Assembly (NCBI GenBank): GCA_052139695.1
Contig: JBKQWF010000242.1
Location: 1-18,454 of the forward strand
DNA length: 18,454 nucleotides
From: PLGF01 sp052139695
Lineage (GTDB): Bacteria > Verrucomicrobiota > Verrucomicrobiia > Limisphaerales > Palsa-1400
Reading direction: 5' to 3'
Part shown: positions 1 through 8,657 of the stretch, piece by piece
How the letters are laid out: each line of letters opens with the position of its first letter
Position numbering within the stretch: the stretch's first letter is position 1
Program-made: the position numbers and the translations under genes
The notes under the pieces: model-generated
Seen by the model: the letters and a program-made list of their open reading frames with translations, nothing else
Told to the model about the DNA's origin: nothing
The model's database searches: none

Positions 1-93
1 GTTACAGATCCGCGCGGATATGCGCCTCGCGAGCGCCTTGCCAGCGGCCAAAACTCCTGCGCCATAATTGCTCAAGTTATTGTTTCGCGATGC

Positions 94-152
94 CTTAAGT
101 CTTAAGCAAGCCTGTTTTAAGGGGCGCGGTTTACATCGCACCTTGTTTTAAG
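94..152. promoter_or_regulatory. TTAAG-repeat region upstream of kdpD, possible operator
   Basis: The 187-bp leader before kdpD contains TTAAG four times (95-99, 102-106, 117-121, 148-152). Two copies sit inside CTTAAG palindromes separated by one base (94-99 and 101-106). Two sit inside an exact 9-bp direct repeat, TGTTTTAAG (113-121 and 144-152), whose copies start 31 bp apart, about three helical turns. Direct repeats at helical spacing just upstream of a promoter are typical of activator or repressor sites, so KdpE autoregulation is possible. This is inference: no consensus for KdpE in this group is known to me. Confidence 0.3.
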
Positions 153-175
153 CTGCCCTTTGCCGGGAAAACGCC

Positions 176-190
176 TATGCTTTCTTCATG
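176..190 (+). promoter_or_regulatory. Predicted -10 element of kdpD, leaderless geometry
   Basis: TATGCT at 176-181 matches the -10 consensus at four of six positions and is followed by only six bases before the kdpD ATG at 188. A start site about seven bases past the hexamer would fall on the ATG itself, so the mRNA would be leaderless. No Shine-Dalgarno sequence is present. The -35 region at 17-bp spacing (153-158, CTGCCC) is poor, which fits a promoter that needs an activator. Confidence 0.35.
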
Positions 191-2902
191 GCTGAGGACA
201 TTCGTCCAAACACGGATGCATTGTTGACGGCGATACGGAAGAGCGACGCGGCAACCAAACACGGAAAGCTTAAGGTTTTCCTGGGCATGGCCGCCGGAGT
301 AGGCAAAACCTACGCCATGTTGCGCGCGGCCGAGCAGGCCGTTCGCGAGGGAATGGATGTCGTCATTGGCTGCGTAGAGGCGCACGGGCGCAAGGAGACG
401 GAGGCGCTGCTCGCGGGCCTGACCATGGTTCCAAGGCGCAAAGTGGAATATCGCGGCATCTCCATCGAGGAAATGGACCTGGACGCCTTGCTGGCCCGCC
501 GTCCGCAACTAGCCCTGGTGGATGAATTGGCCCATACCAATGCTCCCGGTTCCCGCCACGCCAAGCGTTACCAGGACGTGCTCGAATTGCTGGAAGCCGG
601 CATCCATGTCTATTCCACGATGAATGTGCAGCACGCCGAAAGCCGGGTGGATACCGTCCTCCAAATTACCGGCGCGGTGGTGCATGAAACCGTTCCCGAC
701 AGCGTGCTGGACCGGGCGGAAATGGAACTGATCGATCTGCCGCCTGAAGACCTGCTCAAGCGGTTGGACGAAGGAAAGGTCTATGTGCCGGAGCGCGCGG
801 AACTAGCCATGATGAACTTTTTCCGCGAAGGCAATCTCAATGCCTTGCGCGAAATGGCCCTCCGCCTGGCGGCGGAGCACGTCGGCCAGGATGTGCATGA
901 ATACCTGCAGGCCATGAATATCAATGAGCCTTGGCGGTCCGGGCATCGCCTGTTGGTGGGAGTCAGCCCCAGCCCTTATTCCCCGCACATGGTCCGCTGG
1001 ACCCGGCGGTTGGCGGATAATTTTGATTGTCCCTGGCTGGCGGTCTATGTCGAGCAACCGCAGCCCCTGGCGCCGGCGGCCCAGGAAAGGCTGACGCGAT
1101 ACCTGGCTTTGGCGCGCCAATTGGGCGCGGAAATCATTACGACGGCCGATACGGACGTGGCCCGCGGCCTCCTGCGCGTGGCGCGCCGGCAAAATGTCAC
1201 GCAAATTGTGGTGGGCAAGCCGGGCGGCACACGTCCGATGGAATGGTTGCGGGGTGGCCGGCTGCTGCGCCGTCTCGTGCGGGAAAGCGGGCGCATTGAA
1301 CTGCACGTGGTGCGACCGGAACATATCGAGAGCGTTCCGCCCGAAAGGCGCGGAACTTTTTCCTCCGATTCTCCGCTCTGGCAATATCTGGCCGGTTTCG
1401 GGGTGGTGGCGCTTTGCACCGCTTTGAACTTTCTGTTTGACAGCCTCGGAACCGCGCATGCTTCCGCGGAACCGGCGGGACCGCGGCATGCCCTGGCGCT
1501 CGTTTATCTGCTGGGCGTTGTGCTCTCCGCCGTGTTTATCGGGCGCGGCCCCACCCTGGCCACGGCCGCGGCGAGCGCGCTGCTCTGGGACTTCTTTTTC
1601 CTCCCGCCGCGTTACACATTCTATTTGACTCATGCGGAGGACATCATGATGTTCTGCACCTACTTTGTCGTCGCCCTGGTGTTGGGACAATTGGTCTCGC
1701 GGATTCGCTGGCAGGAGCGCGCGGAGCGGCGGCGGGAGGCGCGTTCCACCGCGCTCTACTTATTGACGCGCGATTTGGCCGACGCGGCCGATGTCAATGA
1801 CGTGGCGCAGAGGCTGGTGCGGCAGGTGGAGCAGGCCTTCCGCGCCAAAGTGGCCGTTCTCCTGCCCGACTCTGTGGAAAAGCTCGCCGTCACCGCCCAT
1901 CCTGCCAGTTCGCTGACGGTTTCGGAAAAGGAGCAAAACGTGGCGGCGTGGGCCTTTCGTTTCGGCAAGGCGGCCGGGCGGTTCACGGACAGCTTGCCGT
2001 CCGCCGCCGCCATTTATCTTCCGCTGCAAACCAACCGCGGCGCTGTCGGCGTGCTGGGCGTGGCCCTGGAAGAAGAGGCGGAACCGACTTTGGAACAGCG
2101 CGATCTGCTGGGCGCCTTTGCCCGGCAAGCCGCCTTGGTCCTGGATCGCCTTCGACTGGATGGCGAATCGCAACAGGCGCGGTTGCTGGCGGAATCGGAG
2201 AAATTAAGCAAGGCCCTGCTCAACTCCATCTCCCACGAGTTGCGCACGCCCATTGCCGCCATTACCACCGCCACCACCGCTTTGGCGGAGCTTAAAGTCC
2301 CCCAACCGCTGCCGCTGCAACAAACGCTGACCCAGGAAATTCAGGAAAGCGCCGCCCGCCTCAATCGCCTCGTCGGCAACTTGCTCGATATGACCCGCCT
2401 GGAGTCGGGCAAAGTCAAGCCGCGCCTGGACTGGTGCGACGTGGCGGACCTGATCAACGTGACCCTGCGCCGCGCGGAACGCGAACTTTCCAAGCACCCC
2501 ACGACGGTGTCGGCCCCGGCCGCGCTTCCGCTTGTCAAGATGGATTTCGTCCTGATCGAACAAGCCTTGAGCAACCTGGTCTTAAACGCCGTCAATTATA
2601 CCCCGCCCGATACCGCCATTGAAGTCCGGGCCGCCGTCCTCAACGGGGAAATGGCCATCACCGTGACGGACCACGGACCGGGTTTGCCGGAACAGTCTTT
2701 GCCGCACCTCTTTGAAAAATTCTACCGCGCCCCTGGCTCGCCCGCCGGGGGAACTGGCTTGGGACTCTCCATTGTCAAAGGTATGGTCGAGGCCCACGGC
2801 GGCAGGGTCGAGGCGCGCAACCGTCCGGGTGGCGGCGCCGAATTTTGCATTTATCTGCCGATGGTCGGCAGCCCTGAACCGGTTGTGGATGCTATGCTAT
2901 GA
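188..2902 (+). CDS. kdpD: KdpD osmosensitive K+ channel sensor histidine kinase
   Basis: Membrane-bound sensor kinase of the Kdp high-affinity potassium system; it phosphorylates KdpE when K+ is scarce. At 904 aa it has the usual full KdpD length and order. An N-terminal KdpD domain (about 24-235) carries a Walker A motif GMAAGVGKT ending near K40-T41, a Walker B-like LVDELAHTN, and the STMNVQH motif. A universal-stress-protein-like domain follows (about 253-375). Then comes a DUF4118 membrane region with hydrophobic segments at about 398-418, 435-475 and 486-505, and a GAF-like domain (about 525-650). The kinase core has the phospho-acceptor H683 in SISHELRTP, N-box N800/N803, a DHGPGLP G1 box near 828 and GTGLGLS near 856. 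The ATG at 188 lies directly after a -10-like hexamer. The stop overlaps the kdpE start by 4 bp (ATGA). The kdpFABC pump genes are not in the window and may lie to the left. Confidence 0.97.
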   Translation: MAEDIRPNTDALLTAIRKSDAATKHGKLKVFLGMAAGVGKTYAMLRAAEQAVREGMDVVIGCVEAHGRKETEALLAGLTMVPRRKVEYRGISIEEMDLDALLARRPQLALVDELAHTNAPGSRHAKRYQDVLELLEAGIHVYSTMNVQHAESRVDTVLQITGAVVHETVPDSVLDRAEMELIDLPPEDLLKRLDEGKVYVPERAELAMMNFFREGNLNALREMALRLAAEHVGQDVHEYLQAMNINEPWRSGHRLLVGVSPSPYSPHMVRWTRRLADNFDCPWLAVYVEQPQPLAPAAQERLTRYLALARQLGAEIITTADTDVARGLLRVARRQNVTQIVVGKPGGTRPMEWLRGGRLLRRLVRESGRIELHVVRPEHIESVPPERRGTFSSDSPLWQYLAGFGVVALCTALNFLFDSLGTAHASAEPAGPRHALALVYLLGVVLSAVFIGRGPTLATAAASALLWDFFFLPPRYTFYLTHAEDIMMFCTYFVVALVLGQLVSRIRWQERAERRREARSTALYLLTRDLADAADVNDVAQRLVRQVEQAFRAKVAVLLPDSVEKLAVTAHPASSLTVSEKEQNVAAWAFRFGKAAGRFTDSLPSAAAIYLPLQTNRGAVGVLGVALEEEAEPTLEQRDLLGAFARQAALVLDRLRLDGESQQARLLAESEKLSKALLNSISHELRTPIAAITTATTALAELKVPQPLPLQQTLTQEIQESAARLNRLVGNLLDMTRLESGKVKPRLDWCDVADLINVTLRRAERELSKHPTTVSAPAALPLVKMDFVLIEQALSNLVLNAVNYTPPDTAIEVRAAVLNGEMAITVTDHGPGLPEQSLPHLFEKFYRAPGSPAGGTGLGLSIVKGMVEAHGGRVEARNRPGGGAEFCIYLPMVGSPEPVVDAML

Positions 2903-3600
2903 GTGAGAATTCCCCCCATCTGCCCATTATTTTGGTGATTGACGACGAATTGCAAATCCGCCGGCTGTTGCGGGTAACGCTGGAAGGCAACGGTTACCGT
3001 GTCTTTGACGCGGCCACGGGCAAGGACGGATTGATCGAAGCGGCCCAGCGGCGTCCGGATGCCATTATTATTGACCTCGGCTTGCCGGACATGGATGGAG
3101 TGGAGGTGCTCAAGCGGTTGCGGGAATGGAGCCAAGCCCCCGTTCTGGTGCTTTCCGTCCGGGAGGGTGAGGATGATAAAGTGACGGCGCTCGACAACGG
3201 CGCGGACGACTTCGTCATCAAACCCTTTAGCACCGCGGAGCTGCTGGCCCGCTTGCGCGTCGTGCGGCGCCGCGCCACGCCGCTGGAAGAGAGCGTGGTC
3301 TTCCGCGCCGGAAGGCTGGAGGTCGATTTGTCCAGCCGCCAGGTCTTGGTGGAGGGCAAAGAAATAAAGATGACACCGACGGAATACTCGCTCTTGCGCT
3401 TGCTCGTCCGCAATGCGGGCAAAGTGGTCACGCACCGGCAGATTTTGAAGGAGGTTTGGGGCCCGAATTATGGCGAGCAGACGCATTACCTGCGGGTCTA
3501 TATCGGGCGCCTCCGCGAAAAACTGGAGGAAGACCCCACCCGCCCCGAGGTTCTGGTGACCGAGCCGGGGGTCGGTTACCGCCTGCTGCCCGCCTCATAG
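2899..3600 (+). CDS. kdpE: KdpE response regulator (OmpR/PhoB family)
   Basis: DNA-binding response regulator, 233 aa, partner of the KdpD kinase encoded just upstream with a 4-bp overlap, so the two are translationally coupled. The receiver domain (about 9-122) shows the acidic pair D15-D16, phospho-acceptor D59 in IIIDLGLPD, the switch residue S86 and K108 in the VIKPF motif. The C-terminal winged-helix domain (about 135-231) includes MTPTEYSLLRLL, the recognition-helix region with HYLRVYIGRLREKLE, and the terminal GVGYRL. Its expected target is the kdpFABC promoter, and possibly its own leader. Nothing is missing from the protein. Confidence 0.97.
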   Translation: MSENSPHLPIILVIDDELQIRRLLRVTLEGNGYRVFDAATGKDGLIEAAQRRPDAIIIDLGLPDMDGVEVLKRLREWSQAPVLVLSVREGEDDKVTALDNGADDFVIKPFSTAELLARLRVVRRRATPLEESVVFRAGRLEVDLSSRQVLVEGKEIKMTPTEYSLLRLLVRNAGKVVTHRQILKEVWGPNYGEQTHYLRVYIGRLREKLEEDPTRPEVLVTEPGVGYRLLPAS

Positions 3601-3607
3601 CTTGAGA

Positions 3608-3678
3608 CAGGGTCTCGCAGGCGCTCGCCCCTCCCGAAATTCGCCAATCCCGGGTGGGGCGAGCGCCGCGAGCCCCTG
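3608..3678. terminator. Long imperfect hairpin between convergent operons
   Basis: A 71-nt inverted repeat fills half of the 138-bp gap between kdpE and the outer-membrane-factor gene. The outer arms 3608-3618 and 3668-3678 pair at 10 of 11 positions. After a one-base bulge (A3619), arms 3620-3631 and 3656-3667 form a perfect 12-bp stem. After a T-T mismatch, 3633-3636 pairs with 3651-3654, leaving a 14-nt loop. The structure works on either strand, so it may stop transcription from both sides. There is no U tract directly after it on either strand, so it is not a textbook Rho-independent terminator and may instead be a copy of a dispersed palindromic repeat. Confidence 0.55.
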
Positions 3679-3738
3679 ACTGCGTGAGATGCCGCCTTTT
3701 CGCGTCCTTCTAATTTAAGTTTTGGAACGTTCGCCTCG

Positions 3739-5133
3739 CTATTCCCACCCGCCGCCGAGGGCTTTATAAAGGGCGACCAGGTCCGTGGAAATGGAAGCTT
3801 TGCTTTGGGAAAGCGCATTTTCTGAGACGTACAAGGAACGTTGCGCATCCAGCACGCTGAGAAAATCCGTCGTGCCCTGGGTGTAAAGCTGCATGGAAAA
3901 ATCGACCGCTTTGCGGTTTTGGGTCACCGCTTCGTTGAGCGCCTGGCGATGGTCCCACTCTTTGGCAAAGGCGATGAGGGCGTTCTCGACTTCTTGCAAC
4001 GCTCCCAGCACGGTTTGGCGATACGTTATGCCCGCCTGTTGGGTGAGGGCCTTTTGCAGGCGCACATTGGCCGCGATTGAGCCGCCCTGGAAGATCGGCC
4101 AATTGACGGACGGCCCCACTGTCCAAAGACGGCTGGAACCGGCAAAAAGAGTCCGGGCAAGGTCGCTCTGATAATTGACTCCGCCGGTGAGCGAGAATTG
4201 CGGAAACAAATCCGATTTGGCCACCCCAATCTGCGCGGTGGCGGCGTGCCACTGCGCCTCGGCTACCCGGATGTCCGGCCGCCGGCGCAACAAGTCGGAG
4301 GGCAACCCCACCGGGACATCAGGCGGGGTCAGCGGGACCGGGCCGGTTTTCGAGAGTTGTTCGACGAGGTCACCGGGCAGACGGTTCAACAAGACGCTCA
4401 AAGCGTAAATATTCTGGCGCGCGGCGGATTCCAGCACCGGAATGGCTGAGGCGGTGGTGGCCGCTTGCGCCTCGGCATTGGCTACGTCCAGCGCGCTGAC
4501 GAAGCCGGCCGCCAGACGCTGGCGCGTCAAGGCGGCGGTGCGCTGCTGCGATTTCAAATTGTTGGCGGCAATGTCGATCTGTTCCTGGTCGGCCCGGAGT
4601 TGGATGTAATCCAGCGCGATTTCCGCCGCCAAAGTGACCTGCGTATCGTGAATGGATTCGCGCGCCGCCGTAATGTTGGCGTTGGCCGACTCGATGTTGC
4701 GACGGGTGCCGCCCCAAATATCCAATTCCCAAACCGAATCCAAACCGGCGGCGAAATAATTGTTGGAGATGATATTGACAGACCCTTGGCGAGTATAAAC
4801 GCCGTTGGCATTGAGGGTCGGATAGAGCGGACCGGCCACAATTCCCCGGGAAGCGCGGGCCTGGCGCAAGCGGCTCTCGGCCAGTTGCAAATCGAGATTG
4901 GTGTGAAACGCTTCGTCGATCAGCCAGACGAGCGTGGAATCGTTGAACTTATTCCACCAGGCAGTGAGTTGCGCCGGGGAAGAATTGGCGGAAGAAGCCG
5001 CGGCAGCACTTGTATTGACATTGGTCAGGCCGGTCCAATCCTCCGGCACTTTTTCGCGCGGGGGCTTGAAATCCGGCCCCACCATGCAACCTCCGGCGAG
5101 CAGAAGCAAGAGAGCGAGACAATGAATTTTCAT
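3739..5133 (-). CDS. Outer-membrane efflux lipoprotein (TolC/OprM/NodT type)
   Basis: Outer-membrane channel of a tripartite efflux pump, 464 aa, the usual length for OprM/NodT-type factors. A short signal peptide ends in the lipobox LAGGC, so C16 would be lipidated and anchored in the outer membrane. The body contains the two outer-membrane-efflux repeats: the first covers roughly 70-260 and the second roughly 275-460. The second has the family motif GLPSDLLRRRPDIRVAE and FPQFSLTGG, and the C-terminal part reads YTQGTTDFLSVLDAQRSLY. It is the last gene of the adaptor-ATPase-permease-channel operon; its ATG lies 9 bp after the permease stop, with no clear ribosome binding site, so translational coupling is likely. 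Substrate not deducible. Confidence 0.94.
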   Translation of the reverse strand: MKIHCLALLLLLAGGCMVGPDFKPPREKVPEDWTGLTNVNTSAAAASSANSSPAQLTAWWNKFNDSTLVWLIDEAFHTNLDLQLAESRLRQARASRGIVAGPLYPTLNANGVYTRQGSVNIISNNYFAAGLDSVWELDIWGGTRRNIESANANITAARESIHDTQVTLAAEIALDYIQLRADQEQIDIAANNLKSQQRTAALTRQRLAAGFVSALDVANAEAQAATTASAIPVLESAARQNIYALSVLLNRLPGDLVEQLSKTGPVPLTPPDVPVGLPSDLLRRRPDIRVAEAQWHAATAQIGVAKSDLFPQFSLTGGVNYQSDLARTLFAGSSRLWTVGPSVNWPIFQGGSIAANVRLQKALTQQAGITYRQTVLGALQEVENALIAFAKEWDHRQALNEAVTQNRKAVDFSMQLYTQGTTDFLSVLDAQRSLYVSENALSQSKASISTDLVALYKALGGGWE

Positions 5134-5142
5134 TAAGGGGGA

Positions 5143-6507
5143 TCATTCGTAACGGAGGGCCTCAATCGGGTCCAGGCGAGAGGCTTTCCAGGCGGGATAA
5201 AAACCAAAGACAATGCCCACCGTGGCCGAAACCACGACCGCGGCGACGATGGCCCCGATTGAGGTGGCGGTGGGCCAGTGTTTAATGACCCGCACCAGCC
5301 AGGAAGTGGCGCGGCCCAAAAGGATGCCAAAGATGCCGCCCAGAATGCACAAGACCACGGCTTCGGTCAGGAACTGTCGCAGAATGTCCGCTCCGCGCGC
5401 GCCTACGGCCATGCGCAGGCCGATTTCGCGCGTCCGTTCCGTGACCGAGACGAGCATGATGTTCATGATGCCGACCCCGCCGACGATCAACGAGATGAGG
5501 GCGACAATCAGCAACAAGTTGGTCATTAAAGTGGTCGTGGAGCTCATCGTCTTCATGACTTCTGTCAAGTCGCGGATGGTAAAATCATCGGGCGCGTCAC
5601 TGTGCAAATGATGCCGCTCGCGCAGGAGGGAAGTAATTTCATCGCTGGCGGCAGCGATTTGCTTGGGGTTGCGCGCGGCCACGATGATTTGGTCGATGTT
5701 GGCGAAGCGGACCGGGGCGGGCGTATCGAGGGTTTGCGAGGCTGATGGGGTGGAATAGAGAGACAAGGAGGTACTCGGATAAACCTGGCTGGGCAGAACG
5801 GTCGTGGCAACGGTGACGACGCTCTGATTGGCCATCGCAGCCGAAGAGCCAGTCACTCTGAATTTGATCGTAGTCCAGGGCGCAACCACGATGTCGTCCT
5901 GGTCTGAGCCCATCATGTTGGCGCCCTTGGCGCGGAGAACGCCGATGACTTTGAAACCGACATTCTGCATGCGCAGTTCTTTGCCCACCGGCGATTCCCC
6001 GTCGAAAAGTTCGCGCACGATGGTTTGTCCCACCAGGCAAACCTTGCTGCAATTGCGCACGTCGCGTTCGGTGAACGCTTCCCCTTCGGCCATATCCATC
6101 CAGTCATGCACCTCCAGGTAGGCGGGGGTCGTGCCGTACATGCTGTTGGGGACCCAATTGCGATTGCCATAGATCAGTTGCGTGCGCACGCGCACCATCG
6201 GGGCGGCAGCCGCGACCGATGGGCACTCCCGCAAAATGGCCTCGGCGTCCGCCGGCGTGAGTGTCATTCTGCTGCCGTTGCCAAAACTGACGCCGCTGGC
6301 AAAGATATTCCCGGGAAATACCAAGAGGTTCAGCGCTCCCATGGAGGAGATAGTGCGTTGAATGGCTTGGGTTGAGCCGGTCCCGATCTCCATCATGGCG
6401 ATGACGGCGGCCACGCCAATGACAATGCCAAGGGTCGTGAGGGCGGCCCGCAGGACATTACGCCGGAGGGCTCGAATAGCCGTGGAGAGGATGCGGAGGA
6501 ACTTCAT
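5143..6507 (-). CDS. MacB-type ABC transporter permease
   Basis: Inner-membrane permease of a MacAB-TolC-like pump, 454 aa. It has the MacB plan: an N-terminal transmembrane helix (about 19-43), a large periplasmic MacB_PCD domain (about 45-320), then the FtsX-type domain with three helices, including the conserved stretch VGGVGIMNIML followed by VTERTREIGLRMAVGA. The C-terminus ends in the usual FYPAWKASRLDPIEALRYE. In E. coli MacB the ATPase and permease are one chain; here they are two genes that overlap by 4 bp (6504-6507), which is common outside the Enterobacteria. It would couple ATP hydrolysis to export of substrates from the periplasm through the outer-membrane factor encoded downstream. 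Confidence 0.93.
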   Translation of the reverse strand: MKFLRILSTAIRALRRNVLRAALTTLGIVIGVAAVIAMMEIGTGSTQAIQRTISSMGALNLLVFPGNIFASGVSFGNGSRMTLTPADAEAILRECPSVAAAAPMVRVRTQLIYGNRNWVPNSMYGTTPAYLEVHDWMDMAEGEAFTERDVRNCSKVCLVGQTIVRELFDGESPVGKELRMQNVGFKVIGVLRAKGANMMGSDQDDIVVAPWTTIKFRVTGSSAAMANQSVVTVATTVLPSQVYPSTSLSLYSTPSASQTLDTPAPVRFANIDQIIVAARNPKQIAAASDEITSLLRERHHLHSDAPDDFTIRDLTEVMKTMSSTTTLMTNLLLIVALISLIVGGVGIMNIMLVSVTERTREIGLRMAVGARGADILRQFLTEAVVLCILGGIFGILLGRATSWLVRVIKHWPTATSIGAIVAAVVVSATVGIVFGFYPAWKASRLDPIEALRYE

Positions 6508-7202
6508 GAGGACTCCGGCACCAAACCGTTCTGGATCAAACCGTCCCGGATATGAATGACGCGCTTGGCGTGATGGGCGACGCCGGGATCGTGCGTGACG
6601 AGAATGACCGTCAAACCCTCGGACTCGTTTAGATGACTGAACATTTGCAGAATCTCCTCACTGGTGCGCGAGTCGAGGTTGCCAGTCGGTTCGTCCGCCA
6701 GGAGCAGACGCGGACGGTTGATCAGGGAGCGCGCGATGGCGACGCGTTGTTGCTGGCCGCCGGAAAGCTGGGAGGGGTGATGATCCAGCCGGTCGCCCAG
6801 GCCAACTTTGACCAGCAGTTCCCTGGCGCGCTGGCGCATTTCCCGCTCGGTTAGGGTTTCCACAGAGTAAGTCAGTGGCATGAGCACATTCTCCAGCGCA
6901 CTCGTGCGCGCCAGGAGATTGAAACTCTGAAAGACGAATCCAATCAGAGAATTGCGCAGCCGGGCGCGGTCGTCGCCCGAGGCGGTTGAGAGCTCGTGGC
7001 CGTCTAGCCGATACTCCCCGGAACTGGGACGGTCCAGACATCCAAGGATATTCATGAGAGTGCTCTTGCCCGAACCGCTGGCCCCCATCAACGCCACCAA
7101 TTCCCCGGCCGCAATGCTGAGGGAAATGCCTTTGAGAACTTGCAAATCCATTTCGCCCAAGTGATACGTCTTTCGGACGTCGCGCAGGTCAAGGAGATCC
7201 AT
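6504..7202 (-). CDS. MacB/LolD-type ABC transporter ATP-binding protein
   Basis: ATPase subunit, 232 aa, of the MacAB-like pump. Walker A GASGSGKST spans 40-48 with catalytic-site lysine K46, the Q-loop is Q92, the signature LSGGQQQR begins near 146, Walker B LLLADEP ends with D170-E171, and the switch histidine is H204. The sequence belongs to the MacB/LolD/FtsE group of mechanotransmission ABC proteins. Its start is 9 bp after the adaptor stop, and its stop overlaps the permease start, so adaptor, ATPase and permease are co-translated. No Shine-Dalgarno sequence is seen before the ATG. Confidence 0.95.
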   Translation of the reverse strand: MDLLDLRDVRKTYHLGEMDLQVLKGISLSIAAGELVALMGASGSGKSTLMNILGCLDRPSSGEYRLDGHELSTASGDDRARLRNSLIGFVFQSFNLLARTSALENVLMPLTYSVETLTEREMRQRARELLVKVGLGDRLDHHPSQLSGGQQQRVAIARSLINRPRLLLADEPTGNLDSRTSEEILQMFSHLNESEGLTVILVTHDPGVAHHAKRVIHIRDGLIQNGLVPESS

Positions 7203-7211
7203 AGGGCGATT

Positions 7212-8558
7212 CTATTGGGGGCGGCGGGGCGGCGTCGGCCGGCGCCACGGATTCTGCGGGGCAAAGGGATTATTGGTGGGGTCGTTTTCAGCCAGCAAGT
7301 CACTGGCCAGTTGCAGCCCCAAAACGATCTGCGCGCCTTCTTTCAAATCTGAACCCTGCACTTCGGTTTCGGTGCCGTCGGTCGCGCCGCTGGTAATATG
7401 AATGGGCCGGACAAATTCCCCGTCGGCCATCCACACGGTGCCCGGATGCCTGCCCCCGGCGGGCTGGGCTGCCGCCGGAATTGAATTTGTCGAACCGCCT
7501 GGAGCGGTCTCGCGGAAAGCGGGAGCGATGAGTTCCGGCGGTGGGCGCCAGCGCAAGGCAGCGTTCGGCAGGAGCAAAACGTCGTGTTGCTCGCTGGTTA
7601 GAAACTGCGCGTTGGCTGTCAAATAAGGAAGCAAGGTGCCGTCGGAGTTGTCCGCGTTGACCTCGACAGTGTAAGTGACCACGTTTTGGGTCATCGTGGC
7701 ATTAAGGCGGATTTTGCCCACCTTGCCTTCAAAAACCCGGGCCGGGTAAGCATCGACGGTGAAGCTGACCTGTTGTCCGGGATGAATGGTGCCAATATCC
7801 GCTTCGTTGACCGAAATCCACACTTGCATCCGCGTCAGGTCCTTGGCGATGAGAAAAAGGCTGGGGGTGTTGAAGCTGGAAACGACGGTCTCACCGATGG
7901 TGACGCGGCGGTCGATGATGATTCCTTTCACCGGCGAAACAATGGTGCAGTAGTCCAGCGTGCGCTGGGCCTTATCCAAGGTGGCTTGAGCTTGGACGGT
8001 GGTGGCCTTGGCTTGGAGGAGGGAGGCTTCGTCCAGGGCTACGTTGGCCTTGGCGATTTCGTAGTTGGCTTTGTAAGAGTCGTAAGCGGTCGGGGCGAGT
8101 GCTTCAGAAGGCCCCAGTTTTTGCGCCCGATTCCAGTCAGCCTCCGCTTGTTTAAGCTTGGCTCGCATTTGGTCCAGGTCCGCCTGCGCGCGGACTTCGC
8201 CCGCCCTGTCCTGGTCCAATTGGGCTTTGGCCAGAGCCACGTCAGCGGCGTAAAGGCAGTCGTCGATCTTGGCCAGGACAGTCCCTTCTTCGACGACGGA
8301 TCCATAATCGATCGGTCTGCCGCTCTTATCCTTGCCGAAGACGTTGATTAATCCGGCGACCTGGGCGCCCACATCGACCACTTCTTCGGGTTCGACGGTT
8401 CCGGTGGCGGCGGTACTGACAAATAGATCGCCACGTTTAACAGGGGTTTCGCGGAAAGAGGGTTTGTGGGCGGCGTGTGCCCGCCATTGCCAGGCACCCA
8501 ATCCGGCCGCCACTACCAGGATGGCGACACCGCTCGCGGTTGCTTTGAAAAATCGCAT
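7212..8558 (-). CDS. MacA-like periplasmic adaptor (membrane fusion protein)
   Basis: Periplasmic adaptor linking the inner-membrane ABC transporter to the outer-membrane channel, 448 aa. An N-terminal signal anchor covers about 5-27. A lipoyl/barrel-sandwich half (about 41-100) has GTVEPEEVVDVGAQVAG, an alpha-helical hairpin rich in A, Q and K covers about 103-203, and the second lipoyl half contains IVSPVKGIIIDRRVTIGETV. A beta-barrel domain and a membrane-proximal domain follow. Two family-atypical low-complexity parts are an A/G/P-rich insert at about 349-374 inside the membrane-proximal region and a proline/arginine-rich tail after 425. It is the first gene of the four-gene pump operon. 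A TATAAC hexamer lies at 8579-8584 on this strand, about 20 bp before the ATG, but no convincing -35 partner is seen. Confidence 0.93.
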   Translation of the reverse strand: MRFFKATASGVAILVVAAGLGAWQWRAHAAHKPSFRETPVKRGDLFVSTAATGTVEPEEVVDVGAQVAGLINVFGKDKSGRPIDYGSVVEEGTVLAKIDDCLYAADVALAKAQLDQDRAGEVRAQADLDQMRAKLKQAEADWNRAQKLGPSEALAPTAYDSYKANYEIAKANVALDEASLLQAKATTVQAQATLDKAQRTLDYCTIVSPVKGIIIDRRVTIGETVVSSFNTPSLFLIAKDLTRMQVWISVNEADIGTIHPGQQVSFTVDAYPARVFEGKVGKIRLNATMTQNVVTYTVEVNADNSDGTLLPYLTANAQFLTSEQHDVLLLPNAALRWRPPPELIAPAFRETAPGGSTNSIPAAAQPAGGRHPGTVWMADGEFVRPIHITSGATDGTETEVQGSDLKEGAQIVLGLQLASDLLAENDPTNNPFAPQNPWRRPTPPRRPQ

Positions 8559-8657
8559 GGTTCTCGTTGTTTCAGCCCGTTATAATCGGTCTGAATGGTT
8601 GTCGGCGCAGGATCAAGGCACACTAATAGCGCTGCCTCAAGCAAAGGCCGTCCACAG

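Noticed and set aside
2..66. Open frame at the left edge ending at 66 (…RLASALPAAKTPAP), possibly the end of an upstream gene
   Set aside because: Only about 20 codons are visible, with no recognisable family signature.
803..1690. Long - strand frame antisense to kdpD
   Set aside because: Arg/Gln/His-rich composition typical of a shadow of a GC-rich gene; kdpD on the other strand is certain.
8579..8616. TATAAC and TTGATC before the macA-like gene as a full promoter
   Set aside because: The hexamers are 26 bp apart and no other -35 fits, so only the -10-like hexamer is mentioned.
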